Shown here one piece after another: positions 28,101 to 36,176 of a DNA stretch of 64,000 nucleotides (the stretch's first letter is position 1; each line of letters starts with the position of its first letter). The position numbers and the translations under genes are program-made. Below the pieces are notes generated by a model. The model saw only the letters and a program-made list of their open reading frames with translations, was not told the origin of the DNA and ran no database searches. The DNA is from an uncultured Lachnospiraceae bacterium (GTDB lineage Bacteria > Bacillota > Clostridia > Lachnospirales > Lachnospiraceae): NCBI GenBank assembly GCA_910578555.1, contig CAJTPS010000012.1, forward strand, positions 40,204-104,203. Reading direction: 5' to 3'.

Positions 28101-30193
28101 GCGTTTCGAAAGTGACAGTAAATCCGGCCTATGATTATGACAGTGCGGAAGGAAGACGGCTTGCTTATGAAAACGGCGGGGCGGTGGAGGTTGTTCCCGT
28201 TTACGGAGTAGTAAAACATGGTACGGTCAACCTCTGGAAGAGTGATAAAATGACGCTGGAGTCGGATCTGGAGTTGGTTGAATATGAGTATGGCGGCAAA
28301 TACAGCTATCTGATCCGCCCGACGGATTCTGCGCAGGATAAAGTTTACGACTGTTATCTTGGCGTGGAGAGTCCGGGTCTGTTGTCCGAGCCCTTTTTCC
28401 ATTCGCTCAAAGTGACGGTGAAGACGAAGCAGCCGCAGGTGACGGTGAAATCAGTGCGGCCGGCGAATCTGTTTTACCGTACCGATCCCGCGTCTGTGGA
28501 TATCAGCGCAGCGCAGGAGGGCGTTACGATCGAATCCGTCAGCTGGACGGACAGCGTGGATGGAGAAGGAAATGGTTTTGCCTCTGCACCGTCAAAGTAT
28601 GCGTTTGACACGACGAAGCAGGGCAAGAATGTGCAGCGCCTGTACTTTGCGCAGGAAAGCATCCGGCTTGACGACAGGAATAAACCGGCGGAAGCGGGGA
28701 TAACTTCGGGTAAACTTATCATCAGATATCATGGTTATAAGGAGGCTGTTGAGAAGCCGGTTTCTCTCAAATGGAATTATAAAAAGCCGACGATCGTGGT
28801 CGAGAAGAAACAGGCCACATTGATCCCGTCTCTGGAGGGGCATATAAAAGGCAGCTTTATATTGTATAACGGGGAGAAAAAGAAACTTCTCTATAAAAGC
28901 AGCGGGACTACGGGCGGTGATGATCCGAGAATCTGTTACACGGAGCTGACCTTTCATAACCGCGATTTTGTAAAATCCAGTTTCAGGGATTACACATATG
29001 TGGGCAGTAAGACGAAGGGAAAAGAAAACCTGACTATGACCATTGCCTCCGATTACTGGCGGGAGCCGTTATCCGCCGTACATGTCGTCAAGTTTGCGAA
29101 TCCGACACCGTATCTGACGAAGCCGAAGATTTTGTTGAATACCGGAATGGTCGGTACGGCGTATACGGAAATCGGACTGAAAAACGCCTACGAGACGGCG
29201 CTTTCCTGTGATGATATCATCATTGAGGGGAAGAATGCGAAATCACAGGCGTTATTGGATCAGGATATTCTGGAGATGGAACAGGAGAACGTAGGGAGCA
29301 GCCGTATCGTAGTGAGGTTGAACAGGCCGAAGACCCTGGGAGCAGAGGCTGTGAAAGCAATCAAAAACGGGACCTACGTTTTTAAGGTAACGCCGTGTTT
29401 TCAGGATGCTTCCGGTAACCGGATCAAAGGAAAGGCGCTGACTTTAAAGATTCAGGCGACAAACAAGGCGGTGACCGCGAAGGTGAAGCTGACGGGGAGT
29501 CTGGATCTGTCCAAGAGGCCGGATAAGCCGGTTGGGACAGACACCGTCAAAAATTATGTGGATGTCAGTACGACTCTGCAGAATATTGATGGCAGTTATA
29601 GCTATGATAATAGTGCGACTGGTCTTTCGCTGCTCGGGGAATACAGCAATTATTTCAGTATATCGTATTTTACTGCAATACCGGGAAAATACCGCATAAG
29701 AATCAACAACAAGTACGAGAGCAAGCTGAAGGCCGGACAGCGCTACCGTCTGGCAATCTGCTTTACGCTTAAGCTGGAGAACGGTGACACGGTTCAGGTA
29801 CAGACGCCGACATTTACGATTCGTCCGAAACAGTCTGTGCCGAAGGTAATTGTACACGGCAATGCCCAGACGCTGTATGCAGGAAACGATAAATTGACAA
29901 GGACCTGCGGTTTTGAACTGCCTGAGGGAATGGGGTATCGGATCAAGTCCGTTTCCGGCGGTCTGGACTGTAATAAGGATGGAAAGCAGGATATCACGCT
30001 GTCATGGGTGAAAGCGGATTCCACAGATCACTATGTTGCAGCCACATTGAAGCTTACGGACAGAGATGGCGCGCTGACGGTGAGCGGTATGAAAGGAAAA
30101 ACCTACACGATTCCTGTTCTCATAACACTGGAGGGCAGGGACGGCATCGCTAAGGATGTGAAGACTAGTATTAAGGTGACAGTTCGGCGGTAA
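22103..30193 (+). CDS. Giant secreted multi-domain protein (Pro/Glu repeats, Fn3/Ig-like modules)
   Basis: GTG 22103, seven bases after AGGAGAG, gives 2,696 residues with a clean signal peptide (MFKRILTVTLAAVLTLETPLTAYA); ATG 22049 and 22082 would put charged residues ahead of it. Residues about 77-172 are tandem Pro/Glu-rich repeats, probably an extended stalk. Residues about 960-1270 hold at least three successive Fn3-like modules of about 100-115 residues, each with a TAYEY/TVYEYRVGI strand. Ig-like (Big_2) modules follow near 1380-1470 (SSDEAVATVSKDGKVTAVAAGKATI), 1610-1680 and 1930-1990. No catalytic domain, LPxTG motif or C-terminal membrane helix is visible, so anchoring is unexplained. 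It may be an adhesin or matrix protein. Confidence 0.85.
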   Translation: MFKRILTVTLAAVLTLETPLTAYAMQTDPVAVEEIEGTDYETEEIEEDDGISVGEITDNPIEEEQKKPETDEGTAEEPEHPGTGEEAPEKPGMEEGLPEEPEHPGTGEEAPEKPGTEEELPEEPEHPRTDEEAPEKPGTGEEAPEKPGTEEELPEEPEHPGMEEEVPGDPELPEEAEVTVSENSVSDNTLSVEAFSVRASEETVTALSFAALSDDGVQVTLPAKTDGINHYVWYSFTAPKDGRYAFYTVEAFPEFTYFYLCAEPDKDTLIRNGTPQKSHSLCTATNYMNQGETLYIGAYTVEKEGDPVFTLRAAEQTTFTKNNDGTYTAALPDGDSITLKTRTGKSRFQVEVVTVTAPQCDLIPYYCPADHSEGDRYSGNKADTSVQGATACTSALSGGSYDVAFMVTRSTFENQFAALLTGMEPFSIEGADSEDIMYVHGAVCGESSIALDMESLVRDSNDMEVWCHAADSGEKIGELWVNPWMTYRFEKLEAGTAYRFDIRDAYEDRILRSLTYSTKAASAQIEDATAEISDDFSKLTIKVKPSWQGTEGEGKIRWKLTDSLGQVHESDYVTIDLSARDEQGYFTKEIDAAINRLCLTSGAEYSVQVSMQFTSEQKTVFTTIRTVKVKAPERASVNESAITFAVGQKERDEAGKPQVDLTVKVQGLTEASKACYFFRPVQAEGEEYSGRTLFLEAGEAKDTVILQTTALGVEYEFILSVGGSMKKVPLPIENELGVRLKRVEKETDETGAFHFVRTYEIDGKENLTGTYYLQLQALPLTPGSSVLPYESIGKAVELTQANGYQATVSTLDAGWVPQQDIDYSLRIVLSRTENISYDANLLAVAYDSLHTGKPHFILEKLSNYAYTSQSYQVSLAEADAKALGAHELRVPIYCYLREAGRQTYTQIVRNQQLQPKEDGNEDYSTIVTFSGLKADTEYEFSLRDHSGETAYATDVFRTVKDTRAVTISKTEVYVERVKLYYTLSGFDKYTQDYVVCYYRRAGISGAWTSSNAWPAKKDDYFTLSDLRENTAYEYVIGIGKRSDDVPYLTHTVRGTVTTRIDTRRIEVSAKTRMTSAEITYQMFNMDVTGNNIVTFFWREKGQEQWKKEAEEQYFTNEERKTLSLSGLKENTVYEYRVGIAKTWSVPADDLVHVAEGEFRTTEDRRTVEIVPEAKAYSAKIRYTLSEMEGADDGWFVCYLKKASDAENGAGEMVYTAKTGEDAAEDTFMLEELEEETAYELTVGFGTEENMAADSLKRAKTFPFTTDPDSRSLSEAEAEVGDVNVTLRVKFSGNVERHDSYVHFFYREKGQTKYEKAGHLINLCGVTEETASVTLSGQSLLKSAEYEFAAVLTNGTSCKSPEEVTKDAYKAFGSFTTPDAVKPAKLIMSQEQLYLNANALYKEEKGVGYETLKVQWEPLTADADLVWESSDEAVATVSKDGKVTAVAAGKATIKATSAYAAEISVSCEMTVGDYLIGRKGADGSVSPVEDAKLTAARGAACEGYVLCKETDGKLAEVSASEITSGNESIAQWADGVIVAKRAGETRLVFTSEADQVKAVLTVSVQPSTGKGFAITGFLSNSSSFPALREDQKDAEGREQYTMAYSSKNRIIYTALGEIMPSRPGFDSGDFDWSIDNPEVATVDENGKVTPLKAGDAVLRVVPKNADDTVLYKTQVCEVALHIKALPPQGKKSLFYALENTHKKLGDVKFPEDWAGWKWESPDTPIIINGENRLSYSFPAVYAGEQYYPHERLISVQIGRVTGITAYEKEGGNHNKVLEVGTADSEGNPTEGSDALTLCVDSLFNGDINREETQNYTWKVEMNAPAGLVVKEGEYKKYDGRLQKTYTVTAVKKGNYTLTPVIKVTDFKTKREKVLAKTSFKIRAVEEKQAYITLVPEKTVGVQVEAGGLITVDYSGDVKTFRIQAAFRDRKGEEDTAFEKVKLTWSSSDKKVVTAKPSKDTHTAEIKIVGEGHAILTAKVKDKAGHTATAQIEIRNRAPRISVSKVTVNPAYDYDSAEGRRLAYENGGAVEVVPVYGVVKHGTVNLWKSDKMTLESDLELVEYEYGGKYSYLIRPTDSAQDKVYDCYLGVESPGLLSEPFFHSLKVTVKTKQPQVTVKSVRPANLFYRTDPASVDISAAQEGVTIESVSWTDSVDGEGNGFASAPSKYAFDTTKQGKNVQRLYFAQESIRLDDRNKPAEAGITSGKLIIRYHGYKEAVEKPVSLKWNYKKPTIVVEKKQATLIPSLEGHIKGSFILYNGEKKKLLYKSSGTTGGDDPRICYTELTFHNRDFVKSSFRDYTYVGSKTKGKENLTMTIASDYWREPLSAVHVVKFANPTPYLTKPKILLNTGMVGTAYTEIGLKNAYETALSCDDIIIEGKNAKSQALLDQDILEMEQENVGSSRIVVRLNRPKTLGAEAVKAIKNGTYVFKVTPCFQDASGNRIKGKALTLKIQATNKAVTAKVKLTGSLDLSKRPDKPVGTDTVKNYVDVSTTLQNIDGSYSYDNSATGLSLLGEYSNYFSISYFTAIPGKYRIRINNKYESKLKAGQRYRLAICFTLKLENGDTVQVQTPTFTIRPKQSVPKVIVHGNAQTLYAGNDKLTRTCGFELPEGMGYRIKSVSGGLDCNKDGKQDITLSWVKADSTDHYVAATLKLTDRDGALTVSGMKGKTYTIPVLITLEGRDGIAKDVKTSIKVTVRR
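22331..22615 (+). repeat. 69-bp in-frame tandem repeats (Pro/Glu stalk)
   Basis: Units start with GAGCCGGAACACCCG at 22331, 22400, 22469 and (partial) 22568. The first two are 69 bases (23 residues, EPEHPGTGEEAPEKPG plus MEEGLPE or TEEELPE). The third is 99 bases because a 30-base sub-unit is duplicated inside it. All changes keep the frame. Confidence 0.9.
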
Positions 30194-30256
30194 GCACGGC
30201 TTTCGCTGCTAAATAGTCAGGAAACGGCTTTATGTTACATTTTTTTATTTCTCTGG

Positions 30257-30298
30257 TTGACGAAGGTTACATAATATATTATAATAACATATGTTACC
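30257..30298 (+). promoter_or_regulatory. TetR gene promoter with overlapping palindromic operator
   Basis: TTGACG (30257-30262), 17 bases, TATAAT (30280-30285). GGTTACATA (30265-30273) in the spacer and TATGTTACC (30290-30298) after the -10 form an inverted repeat with one mismatch. Within it TAACATATGTTA (30285-30296) is a perfect 12-base palindrome. This geometry fits autorepression by the downstream TetR protein. Confidence 0.7.
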
Positions 30299-30338
30299 AA
30301 AAGATGATACATTTGCGATACGAGAGAGGTTATATCTT

Positions 30339-30890
30339 ATGGCGAGAAAAGAGACAATCACGAAGGATGAAATATTGAACGCGGCATTTCAGATGACCAG
30401 AGAGGGGGGCTTCGCGCAGGTAAGCGCGAGAACGCTGGCGGCTAAGGCAGGCTGCTCCACGCAGCCGATTTTCCGTGTATATAAGAATATGGAAGAACTG
30501 GGCGAGGATCTGTACAATAAAGCGATCGGATTCTTTCATGAGTATTATGACAAATTTCCGAAGACAAGCGATACGCCGTTTGTGAATATGGGACTTGCCT
30601 ATATCCGTTTTGCACAGGAGGAGCAGCAGATCTTCAAGCTTCTGTTTATGGCGGAGAACCGCCATGGTAAGAGCCTGTATGATCTGTTGAACGGAGCGAA
30701 CGGGACGGTTGTCAGAGAGATTAATAATGCCAAGTTCTACGGCTGCAAGGATCCGGGCGGAATGTTTATGAGAATGTGGATCTTTATTCACGGGTCGGCG
30801 TGCATGTCCCTTACCGGTGACTATGATCTGCAGGAAGCGGATACGGTGAAGTTATTAGAGGAATCCTATAAAGCTCTTTTGAACGTATAA
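30339..30890 (+). CDS. TetR/AcrR family transcriptional regulator
   Basis: A 183-residue regulator with an N-terminal helix-turn-helix (about 6-50: ITKDEILNAAFQMTREGGFA, then SARTLAAKAGCSTQPIFRVYKNME) and a C-terminal ligand-binding helical domain. ATG 30339 follows GAGAGAGG; an ATG at 30291 lies within the operator. The target is probably its own promoter, given the overlapping palindrome. The ligand and other targets are unknown; the giant gene upstream ends 146 bases earlier on the same strand and is not obviously controlled by it. Confidence 0.9.
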   Translation: MARKETITKDEILNAAFQMTREGGFAQVSARTLAAKAGCSTQPIFRVYKNMEELGEDLYNKAIGFFHEYYDKFPKTSDTPFVNMGLAYIRFAQEEQQIFKLLFMAENRHGKSLYDLLNGANGTVVREINNAKFYGCKDPGGMFMRMWIFIHGSACMSLTGDYDLQEADTVKLLEESYKALLNV

Positions 30891-30986
30891 TGGAGAAGAA
30901 TTGTTTCTATACTGTATCGGAATGTTTCCGGATGCAGCCGCGCATGGAACGGATCACAAACAGGAAGGGCATAGTTTCGGTAAAAG

Positions 30987-31916
30987 ATGGTTATACAGAA
31001 TCGTTATGACATAATCACAAGGATCAATGAGCATTACGGCAAGATGAGCAAGGGCCAGAAGGCAATCTCTGCGTTTATCTATGATCACTATGATCAGGCA
31101 GTGTTCATGACTGCCGCCAAGCTGGGGGAAACGGTGGGCGTCAGTGAGTCTACCGTTGTCCGATATGCGATGTTTATCGGTTATAACGGTTATCCGGAAT
31201 TTCAGCGCGATCTGGAAGACTGGGTGCAGAATAAGATCAACTCTGTACAGAAGATCGGGGCAAAGTATGGCAAGAGTACCCAGTCAGAGATACTGACTTC
31301 GGTTCTGGAAGCGGATATCGAGAAGCTGCAGGATACCATTCACAGTCTGGACCCTGTGGCTTTCGAGACAGCGGTAGATATCATTCTGGAGGCAAAGAAT
31401 GTGTATGTAATGGGCGTCAGGAGCTGTGAACCGCTGGCGGATTTCCTGCATTTCTATCTGAATATGATCAGGGGAAATGTGATTCTCCTCAAGACGACCA
31501 GCGTGTCGGAGACTTTTGAACAGATGATCCGCATCGACGAGCAGGATGCCATGATCGGGATCAGCTTTCCAAGATATTCCATGCGTACCCTGAAGGCGAT
31601 GGAGTTTGCCAACGACAGGAACGCTAAGGTGATCACGGTTACGGATTCGGTGCATTCGCCGATGAATCTGTACTCTTCCTGTAATCTTCTGGCGAGAAGC
31701 GATATGGTTTCCATCGTGGATTCGCTGGTGGCGCCCCTTAGCGTGATCAATGCCCTGGTGGTGGCTATGTGCCTGAAACGTCCGGAGGAAGTCAAGAATA
31801 ATCTGAAGAATCTGGAAGAGGCATGGAACAATTATCAGGTATACTTAAATGATGAAATCAACTTTATCGATGAGGAACCGATGCTGAATTATTCGTTGCA
31901 CAAGAAGGAAGATTGA
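30987..31916 (+). CDS. MurR/RpiR family transcriptional regulator
   Basis: A 309-residue regulator: an N-terminal RpiR-type helix-turn-helix (about 1-80, MSKGQKAISAFIYDHYDQAVFMTAAKLGE) and a C-terminal SIS sugar-phosphate-binding domain (about 125-260, VMGVRSCEPLADFLHFYL). Such proteins sense phosphosugars and control sugar catabolism or cell-wall recycling. No sugar gene is adjacent, so the regulon is not evident. The ribosome binding site is weak. Confidence 0.9.
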   Translation: MVIQNRYDIITRINEHYGKMSKGQKAISAFIYDHYDQAVFMTAAKLGETVGVSESTVVRYAMFIGYNGYPEFQRDLEDWVQNKINSVQKIGAKYGKSTQSEILTSVLEADIEKLQDTIHSLDPVAFETAVDIILEAKNVYVMGVRSCEPLADFLHFYLNMIRGNVILLKTTSVSETFEQMIRIDEQDAMIGISFPRYSMRTLKAMEFANDRNAKVITVTDSVHSPMNLYSSCNLLARSDMVSIVDSLVAPLSVINALVVAMCLKRPEEVKNNLKNLEEAWNNYQVYLNDEINFIDEEPMLNYSLHKKED

Positions 31917-31964
31917 ATATAGAGCATAAGTGACGTAAGAGCAGCAACGCAGAATGGATAAAAT

Positions 31965-33203
31965 ATGAGCAGTGTGATCGTAATAGGCGGCGGCGCGGCC
32001 GGCATGATGGCGGCGTACGCCGCCGCACAGTATGGACATAAAGTCGTGCTGTTAGAGAAGAATGACAAACTCGGCAGGAAACTTTTTATCACAGGGAAAG
32101 GACGCTGCAATGTGACCAATGCCTGTGAGCAGGACGAGCTGTTTGATCATATAGTGAGCAATCCCAAATTCCTGTACAGCGCTTTTTATGATTTTGATAA
32201 TCGACAGATTATGGAACTGATCCGGAATGCCGGGTGTCCGCTGAAGGTGGAACGGGGAGAGAGAGTCTTTCCGGTCTCCGATCATTCTTCAGACGTCATA
32301 GTAGCGCTGGAGCGGCTTCTGCGAAAGGCAGGCGTGGAAGTCCGGCTGTGCACGACAGTCAGTGAAGTGCTCGCAGAAAACGGGCAGGTGACCGGCGTGC
32401 GGACAACAGACGGCAGGGTGCTTACGGCGCCGGCAGTTGTACTTGCCACCGGCGGATTATCCTATCCCGCGACAGGCTCCACGGGAGACGGACATCGGAT
32501 GGCAGAGAGGATCGGACATACGGTACAGGAATGCAGACCGGCGCTGGTGCCGATGGAGATCAGAGAGTCATGGTGCGGCCGGCTGCAGGGATTATCCCTG
32601 AAAAATGTAACGCTGACAATGGACAGCGGCACTAAGAAGATCTGGCAGGGATTCGGGGAGATGCTTTTTACGCATTTCGGGATCAGCGGACCACTTGTCC
32701 TGTCAGCCAGCAGCTTTTATCATAAATGTAAGAAGCCGGAGGAGGTGACGGTCACCATAGACCTGAAACCGGCGCTTACGGTTGAACAGCTTGACAAGAG
32801 GATACTGCGGGATTTTGAGCAGAATCCGAACAAGCAGCTTAAAAATGTGATCGGCAGTCTGTATCCGGCGAAACTGACGCCGGTGATGATCGAGTTGTCG
32901 GGAATCGACGGGGACAAAAGGATTCATGAGATTACCAGACAGGAGCGGGACAGGCTGATTGAGAAGACAAAAAAGATGCAGATGCATGTGAGTGGTCTTA
33001 GAGACTTTACGGAAGCCATCATTACACAGGGCGGCGTTAAAGTGAAGGAAGTGAATCCTTCCACCATGGAGTCTAAGCATGTAAAAGGATTATATTTTGC
33101 GGGAGAGTTGCTGGATCTGGATGCGGTCACAGGCGGCTTCAATCTGCAGATCGCATGGTCGACAGGGCATCTGGCTGGAAGCAGCATACCGGATGGAAAC
33201 TGA
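31965..33203 (+). CDS. NAD(P)/FAD-dependent oxidoreductase (BaiN/HI0933/YhiN family)
   Basis: A 412-residue flavoprotein. The dinucleotide-binding start VIVIGGGAAGMMAAYAAAQYG is followed by the family motif KLGRKLFITGKGRCNVTNA, and the C-terminus closes with the FAD-contacting VTGGFNLQIAWSTGHLAG. Family members include BaiN, which reduces bile-acid intermediates, and many uncharacterised enzymes; the substrate cannot be set from sequence. It precedes cmk by 126 bases, a common clostridial arrangement. Confidence 0.9.
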   Translation: MSSVIVIGGGAAGMMAAYAAAQYGHKVVLLEKNDKLGRKLFITGKGRCNVTNACEQDELFDHIVSNPKFLYSAFYDFDNRQIMELIRNAGCPLKVERGERVFPVSDHSSDVIVALERLLRKAGVEVRLCTTVSEVLAENGQVTGVRTTDGRVLTAPAVVLATGGLSYPATGSTGDGHRMAERIGHTVQECRPALVPMEIRESWCGRLQGLSLKNVTLTMDSGTKKIWQGFGEMLFTHFGISGPLVLSASSFYHKCKKPEEVTVTIDLKPALTVEQLDKRILRDFEQNPNKQLKNVIGSLYPAKLTPVMIELSGIDGDKRIHEITRQERDRLIEKTKKMQMHVSGLRDFTEAIITQGGVKVKEVNPSTMESKHVKGLYFAGELLDLDAVTGGFNLQIAWSTGHLAGSSIPDGN

Positions 33204-33329
33204 AAGCCGGAAGGGAATGGGTACGGAGCCGCAAACATATGCGGATGAGATAAAGAAATCGAATGAGATAAAGAAATGTATCGGTATTGAATTGTCAAAT
33301 ACTCATGCAGGAAAGAAGAGGAAAACAAT

Positions 33330-33992
33330 ATGAGCTTTAATATCGCAATCGATGGGCCTGCCGGTGCGGGCAAGAGTACCATCGCCAGGAAAATAGCAAA
33401 GAAGCTGGGATATATTTATGTGGATACGGGGGCGATGTACCGCGCGATGGCGCTGTATCTGATCAGAGAACGGATTGATCCTTCGGAGACGGAGAAGATC
33501 GACGCGAAGTGCGAGGAAGCGGATATTACTATTGGCTACGAGAACGGGGAGCAGATCGTATATCTGAACGGCGAGAATGTAAACGGCCTGATCAGGACCG
33601 AAGAGGTGGGAAACATGGCGTCCGCCAGCAGCCCTAATCCCAATGTCCGAAAGAAGATGGTGGAGTTACAGCAGAAACTGGCGGCCAGCAGGGATGTCGT
33701 CATGGACGGGCGTGATATTGGCACTTGTGTGCTTCCGGATGCACAGGTTAAAGTGTATCTGACGGCGGACAGCCGGGTACGGGCCGAGAGACGATATAAA
33801 GAGTTGTCGGAAAAAGGGGTCTCATGCGATCTTGATACGATCGAGAAGGACATTATCGAACGGGATCATCAGGATATGACAAGAGAGATTTCCCCGCTTA
33901 TGCAGGCGGAGGATGCTGTATTGGTCGATTCCTCCTGTATGACGATCGACGAGGTCGTGGACGCGGTTATCGGGCTGGCGGGAGACCGGTAA
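33330..33992 (+). CDS. cmk: Cytidylate kinase
   Basis: A 220-residue (d)CMP kinase that makes CDP/dCDP with ATP. The P-loop GPAGAGKST lies at residues 8-16 and the start is IAIDGPAGAGKSTIARKIAKKLGYIYVDTGAMYR. The DGRDIGTCVLPDAQVKVYLTA segment and the lid region (RRYKEL...RDHQDMTREISPL) are typical. AAGAGG lies nine bases before the ATG. It leads into ispH and rpsA. Confidence 0.97.
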   Translation: MSFNIAIDGPAGAGKSTIARKIAKKLGYIYVDTGAMYRAMALYLIRERIDPSETEKIDAKCEEADITIGYENGEQIVYLNGENVNGLIRTEEVGNMASASSPNPNVRKKMVELQQKLAASRDVVMDGRDIGTCVLPDAQVKVYLTADSRVRAERRYKELSEKGVSCDLDTIEKDIIERDHQDMTREISPLMQAEDAVLVDSSCMTIDEVVDAVIGLAGDR

Positions 33993-34113
33993 AGGGTGAT
34001 TTTCTGCGGGGACGAAAGCCGGAAACATTGAGTTTATAGCCGTTCAATGCTGCGAGAAAAACGGGTTGTGTACAATAAGGCGCGAAGAGAAATTCGGAAG
34101 GGTATCAAAATAT

Positions 34114-34962
34114 ATGGAAGTAATACTGGCGGAACATGCCGGATTCTGTTTCGGAGTCAGGCGTGCGGTAGAACAGGTATATGAGCAGGCGGCCGGGGGA
34201 AAACCGATCTACACATACGGTCCGATCATCCACAATGAGGAGGTAGTTAAAGATCTGGAGCAAAAAGGCGTGCATGTGATTGAAACAGAGGCGCAGCTCG
34301 CGGAGATCAAAGAGGGAACCGTGGTGATTCGGGCACACGGCGTGCCGAAGGAAATCTGCGAAAAAATAGAAGCGCGCGGGCTTACGTGCGTGGATGCGAC
34401 ATGTCCGTTTGTGAAGCGCATTCATAATATTGTAGAGACAGAAAGTAAAGCCGGCAGGAAAATCGTGATCATCGGAAATGCCGGGCACCCGGAAGTAGAG
34501 GGGATCATGAGCTGGGCTAAAGAGCCTGCAACGGTGATAGAGTCCATGGAAGAAGCACGTAATTTCACTTGTGGACAGGACGAGGAACTGTGTATTGTTT
34601 CTCAGACGACATTTAACTACAATAAATTTCAAGATATGGTTGAAATTTTAAAGGAAAAAGGGTACAATGGTAGTGTTGTGAATACTATATGTAACGCTAC
34701 GGAAGTGCGTCAGACCGAGGCTAGAGAGATAGCCGCTAAGGTCGATGTTATGATAGTAATAGGTGGCAAACATAGTTCTAATACACGGAAGCTATATGAG
34801 ATCTGCATGCAGGAGTGTGCAAACACGTATTATATACAGACACTTGATGACTTGCATCCGGATTTACCTAAATCTGTCCGACTGGTGGGTATTACAGCAG
34901 GGGCTTCAACCCCAAACAATATTATCGAGGAGGTTCAAAATTATGTCAGAGTTAACTTTTGA
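34114..34962 (+). CDS. ispH: 4-hydroxy-3-methylbut-2-enyl diphosphate reductase
   Basis: IspH catalyses the last step of the non-mevalonate isoprenoid pathway. The 282-residue protein has the three cluster-binding cysteines C12 (GFCFGVRRAV), C97 (DATCPFV) and C193 (TICNATEVRQTEA). ATG 34114 follows GGAAGGG; the extension to 34066 is not conserved in character. Its last 20 bases overlap the start of rpsA in a different frame. In several clostridia ispH and rpsA are fused, so the overlap here is of interest. Confidence 0.96.
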   Translation: MEVILAEHAGFCFGVRRAVEQVYEQAAGGKPIYTYGPIIHNEEVVKDLEQKGVHVIETEAQLAEIKEGTVVIRAHGVPKEICEKIEARGLTCVDATCPFVKRIHNIVETESKAGRKIVIIGNAGHPEVEGIMSWAKEPATVIESMEEARNFTCGQDEELCIVSQTTFNYNKFQDMVEILKEKGYNGSVVNTICNATEVRQTEAREIAAKVDVMIVIGGKHSSNTRKLYEICMQECANTYYIQTLDDLHPDLPKSVRLVGITAGASTPNNIIEEVQNYVRVNF

Positions 34963-36097
34963 ACAAATGTTAGAAGAGTCTTTAAAGACAATACACACAG
35001 GAGAGGTTGTTGAAGGTACCGTTATTGATGTGAAACCGGAAGAGATCATTCTCAACATCGGATATAAATCAGATGGCGTTCTTACCAAAAATGAATATAC
35101 GAACGAACCTAATGTTGATTTGACAACCGTTGCGAAACCTGGCGACACTATGGAAGTGAAGGTGCTGAAAGTAAATGACGGTGAGGGACAAGTTCTCCTT
35201 ACTTATAAACGTCTTGCTGCTGACAGAGGCAATAAGCGGATTGAGGAAGCATATAATAATAATGAAGTACTCAAGGCAAAAGTAACACAGGTTCTGGACG
35301 GCGGTTTAAGCGTTGTTGTTGAGGAAGTGAGAATCTTTATTCCGGCAAGCCTTGTGTCTGATACTTATGAGAAGGATCTGACCAAGTATGCGGGACAGGA
35401 GATCGAGTTCGTAATCAGTGAGTACAACCCGAAGAGAAGAAGATACATTGGCGACAGGAAACAGCTTATTATGGCTGAGAAAGCTGAACTGCAGAAGAAA
35501 CTGTTTGAGACGATCAAGGCGGGAGACACCGTGGAAGGTACCGTGAAGAATGTGACAGATTTCGGCGCATTCATCGATCTGGGCGGATGTGACGGACTGC
35601 TTCATATCTCCGAAATGTCATGGGGCAGAGTAGAGAATCCGAAGAAGGTATTTAAGGTTGGCGATGTTGTAAAGGTACTGATCAAAGAGATCTCCGGTAC
35701 GAAGATCGCACTCAGCCTTAAGTTTGAAGACCAGAACCCGTGGAAGGGCGCAGCAGATAAGTACGCAGTGGGCAGTGTGGTGACCGGTAAGGTTGCGCGC
35801 ATGACGGATTTCGGTGCATTTATCGAACTGGAAGCCGGGATTGATGCGTTGCTGCATGTATCGCAGATCTCCAGAGAGCACATCGAGAAGCCTTCCGATG
35901 TACTTAAGACGGGTGAAGAGGTAACGGCGAAGGTGGTTGATTTTAATGAGGATGACAAGAAGATCAGCTTAAGTATGAAAGCGCTTCTTGCTCCCGAACC
36001 GGAGGAGAATAAGGCGGATGATGACGCGGACGTCGTTTCTGTAGATATTGACGCAGTGATTTCGAGCGAAAATGCCGAGGAGGATACAGAGGCATAA
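34943..36097 (+). CDS. rpsA: 30S ribosomal protein S1 (four S1 domains)
   Basis: A 384-residue S1-type RNA-binding protein. ATG 34943 is preceded by GAGGAGG inside the end of ispH. Four S1 repeats are visible, starting near residues 16 (GEVVEGTVIDVKPEEIILNI), 100 (LKAKVTQVLDGGLSVVVEE), 185 (TVEGTVKNVTDFGAFIDLGG) and 270 (VVTGKVARMTDFGAFIELEA), ending in an acidic tail. Low-GC Gram-positive S1 proteins of this length help translation of some messages and are not always ribosome-bound. It is probably translationally coupled to ispH. Confidence 0.93.
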   Translation: MSELTFEQMLEESLKTIHTGEVVEGTVIDVKPEEIILNIGYKSDGVLTKNEYTNEPNVDLTTVAKPGDTMEVKVLKVNDGEGQVLLTYKRLAADRGNKRIEEAYNNNEVLKAKVTQVLDGGLSVVVEEVRIFIPASLVSDTYEKDLTKYAGQEIEFVISEYNPKRRRYIGDRKQLIMAEKAELQKKLFETIKAGDTVEGTVKNVTDFGAFIDLGGCDGLLHISEMSWGRVENPKKVFKVGDVVKVLIKEISGTKIALSLKFEDQNPWKGAADKYAVGSVVTGKVARMTDFGAFIELEAGIDALLHVSQISREHIEKPSDVLKTGEEVTAKVVDFNEDDKKISLSMKALLAPEPEENKADDDADVVSVDIDAVISSENAEEDTEA

Positions 36098-36176
36098 ATT
36101 ACGCGTAAAAGCGCGCAGCCGGAATGCATTGCGGATAATATAAAGAGAATAATACAATTAACGGGCGGTGAAGATT

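Noticed and set aside
27296..28402. Minus-strand open frame of 368 codons inside the giant gene
   Set aside because: Antisense shadow of a well-supported coding region, with shadow-like composition.
30140..30193. Sortase signal at the end of the giant protein
   Set aside because: The C-terminus (VKTSIKVTVRR) has no LPxTG-like motif, hydrophobic stretch or room for one.
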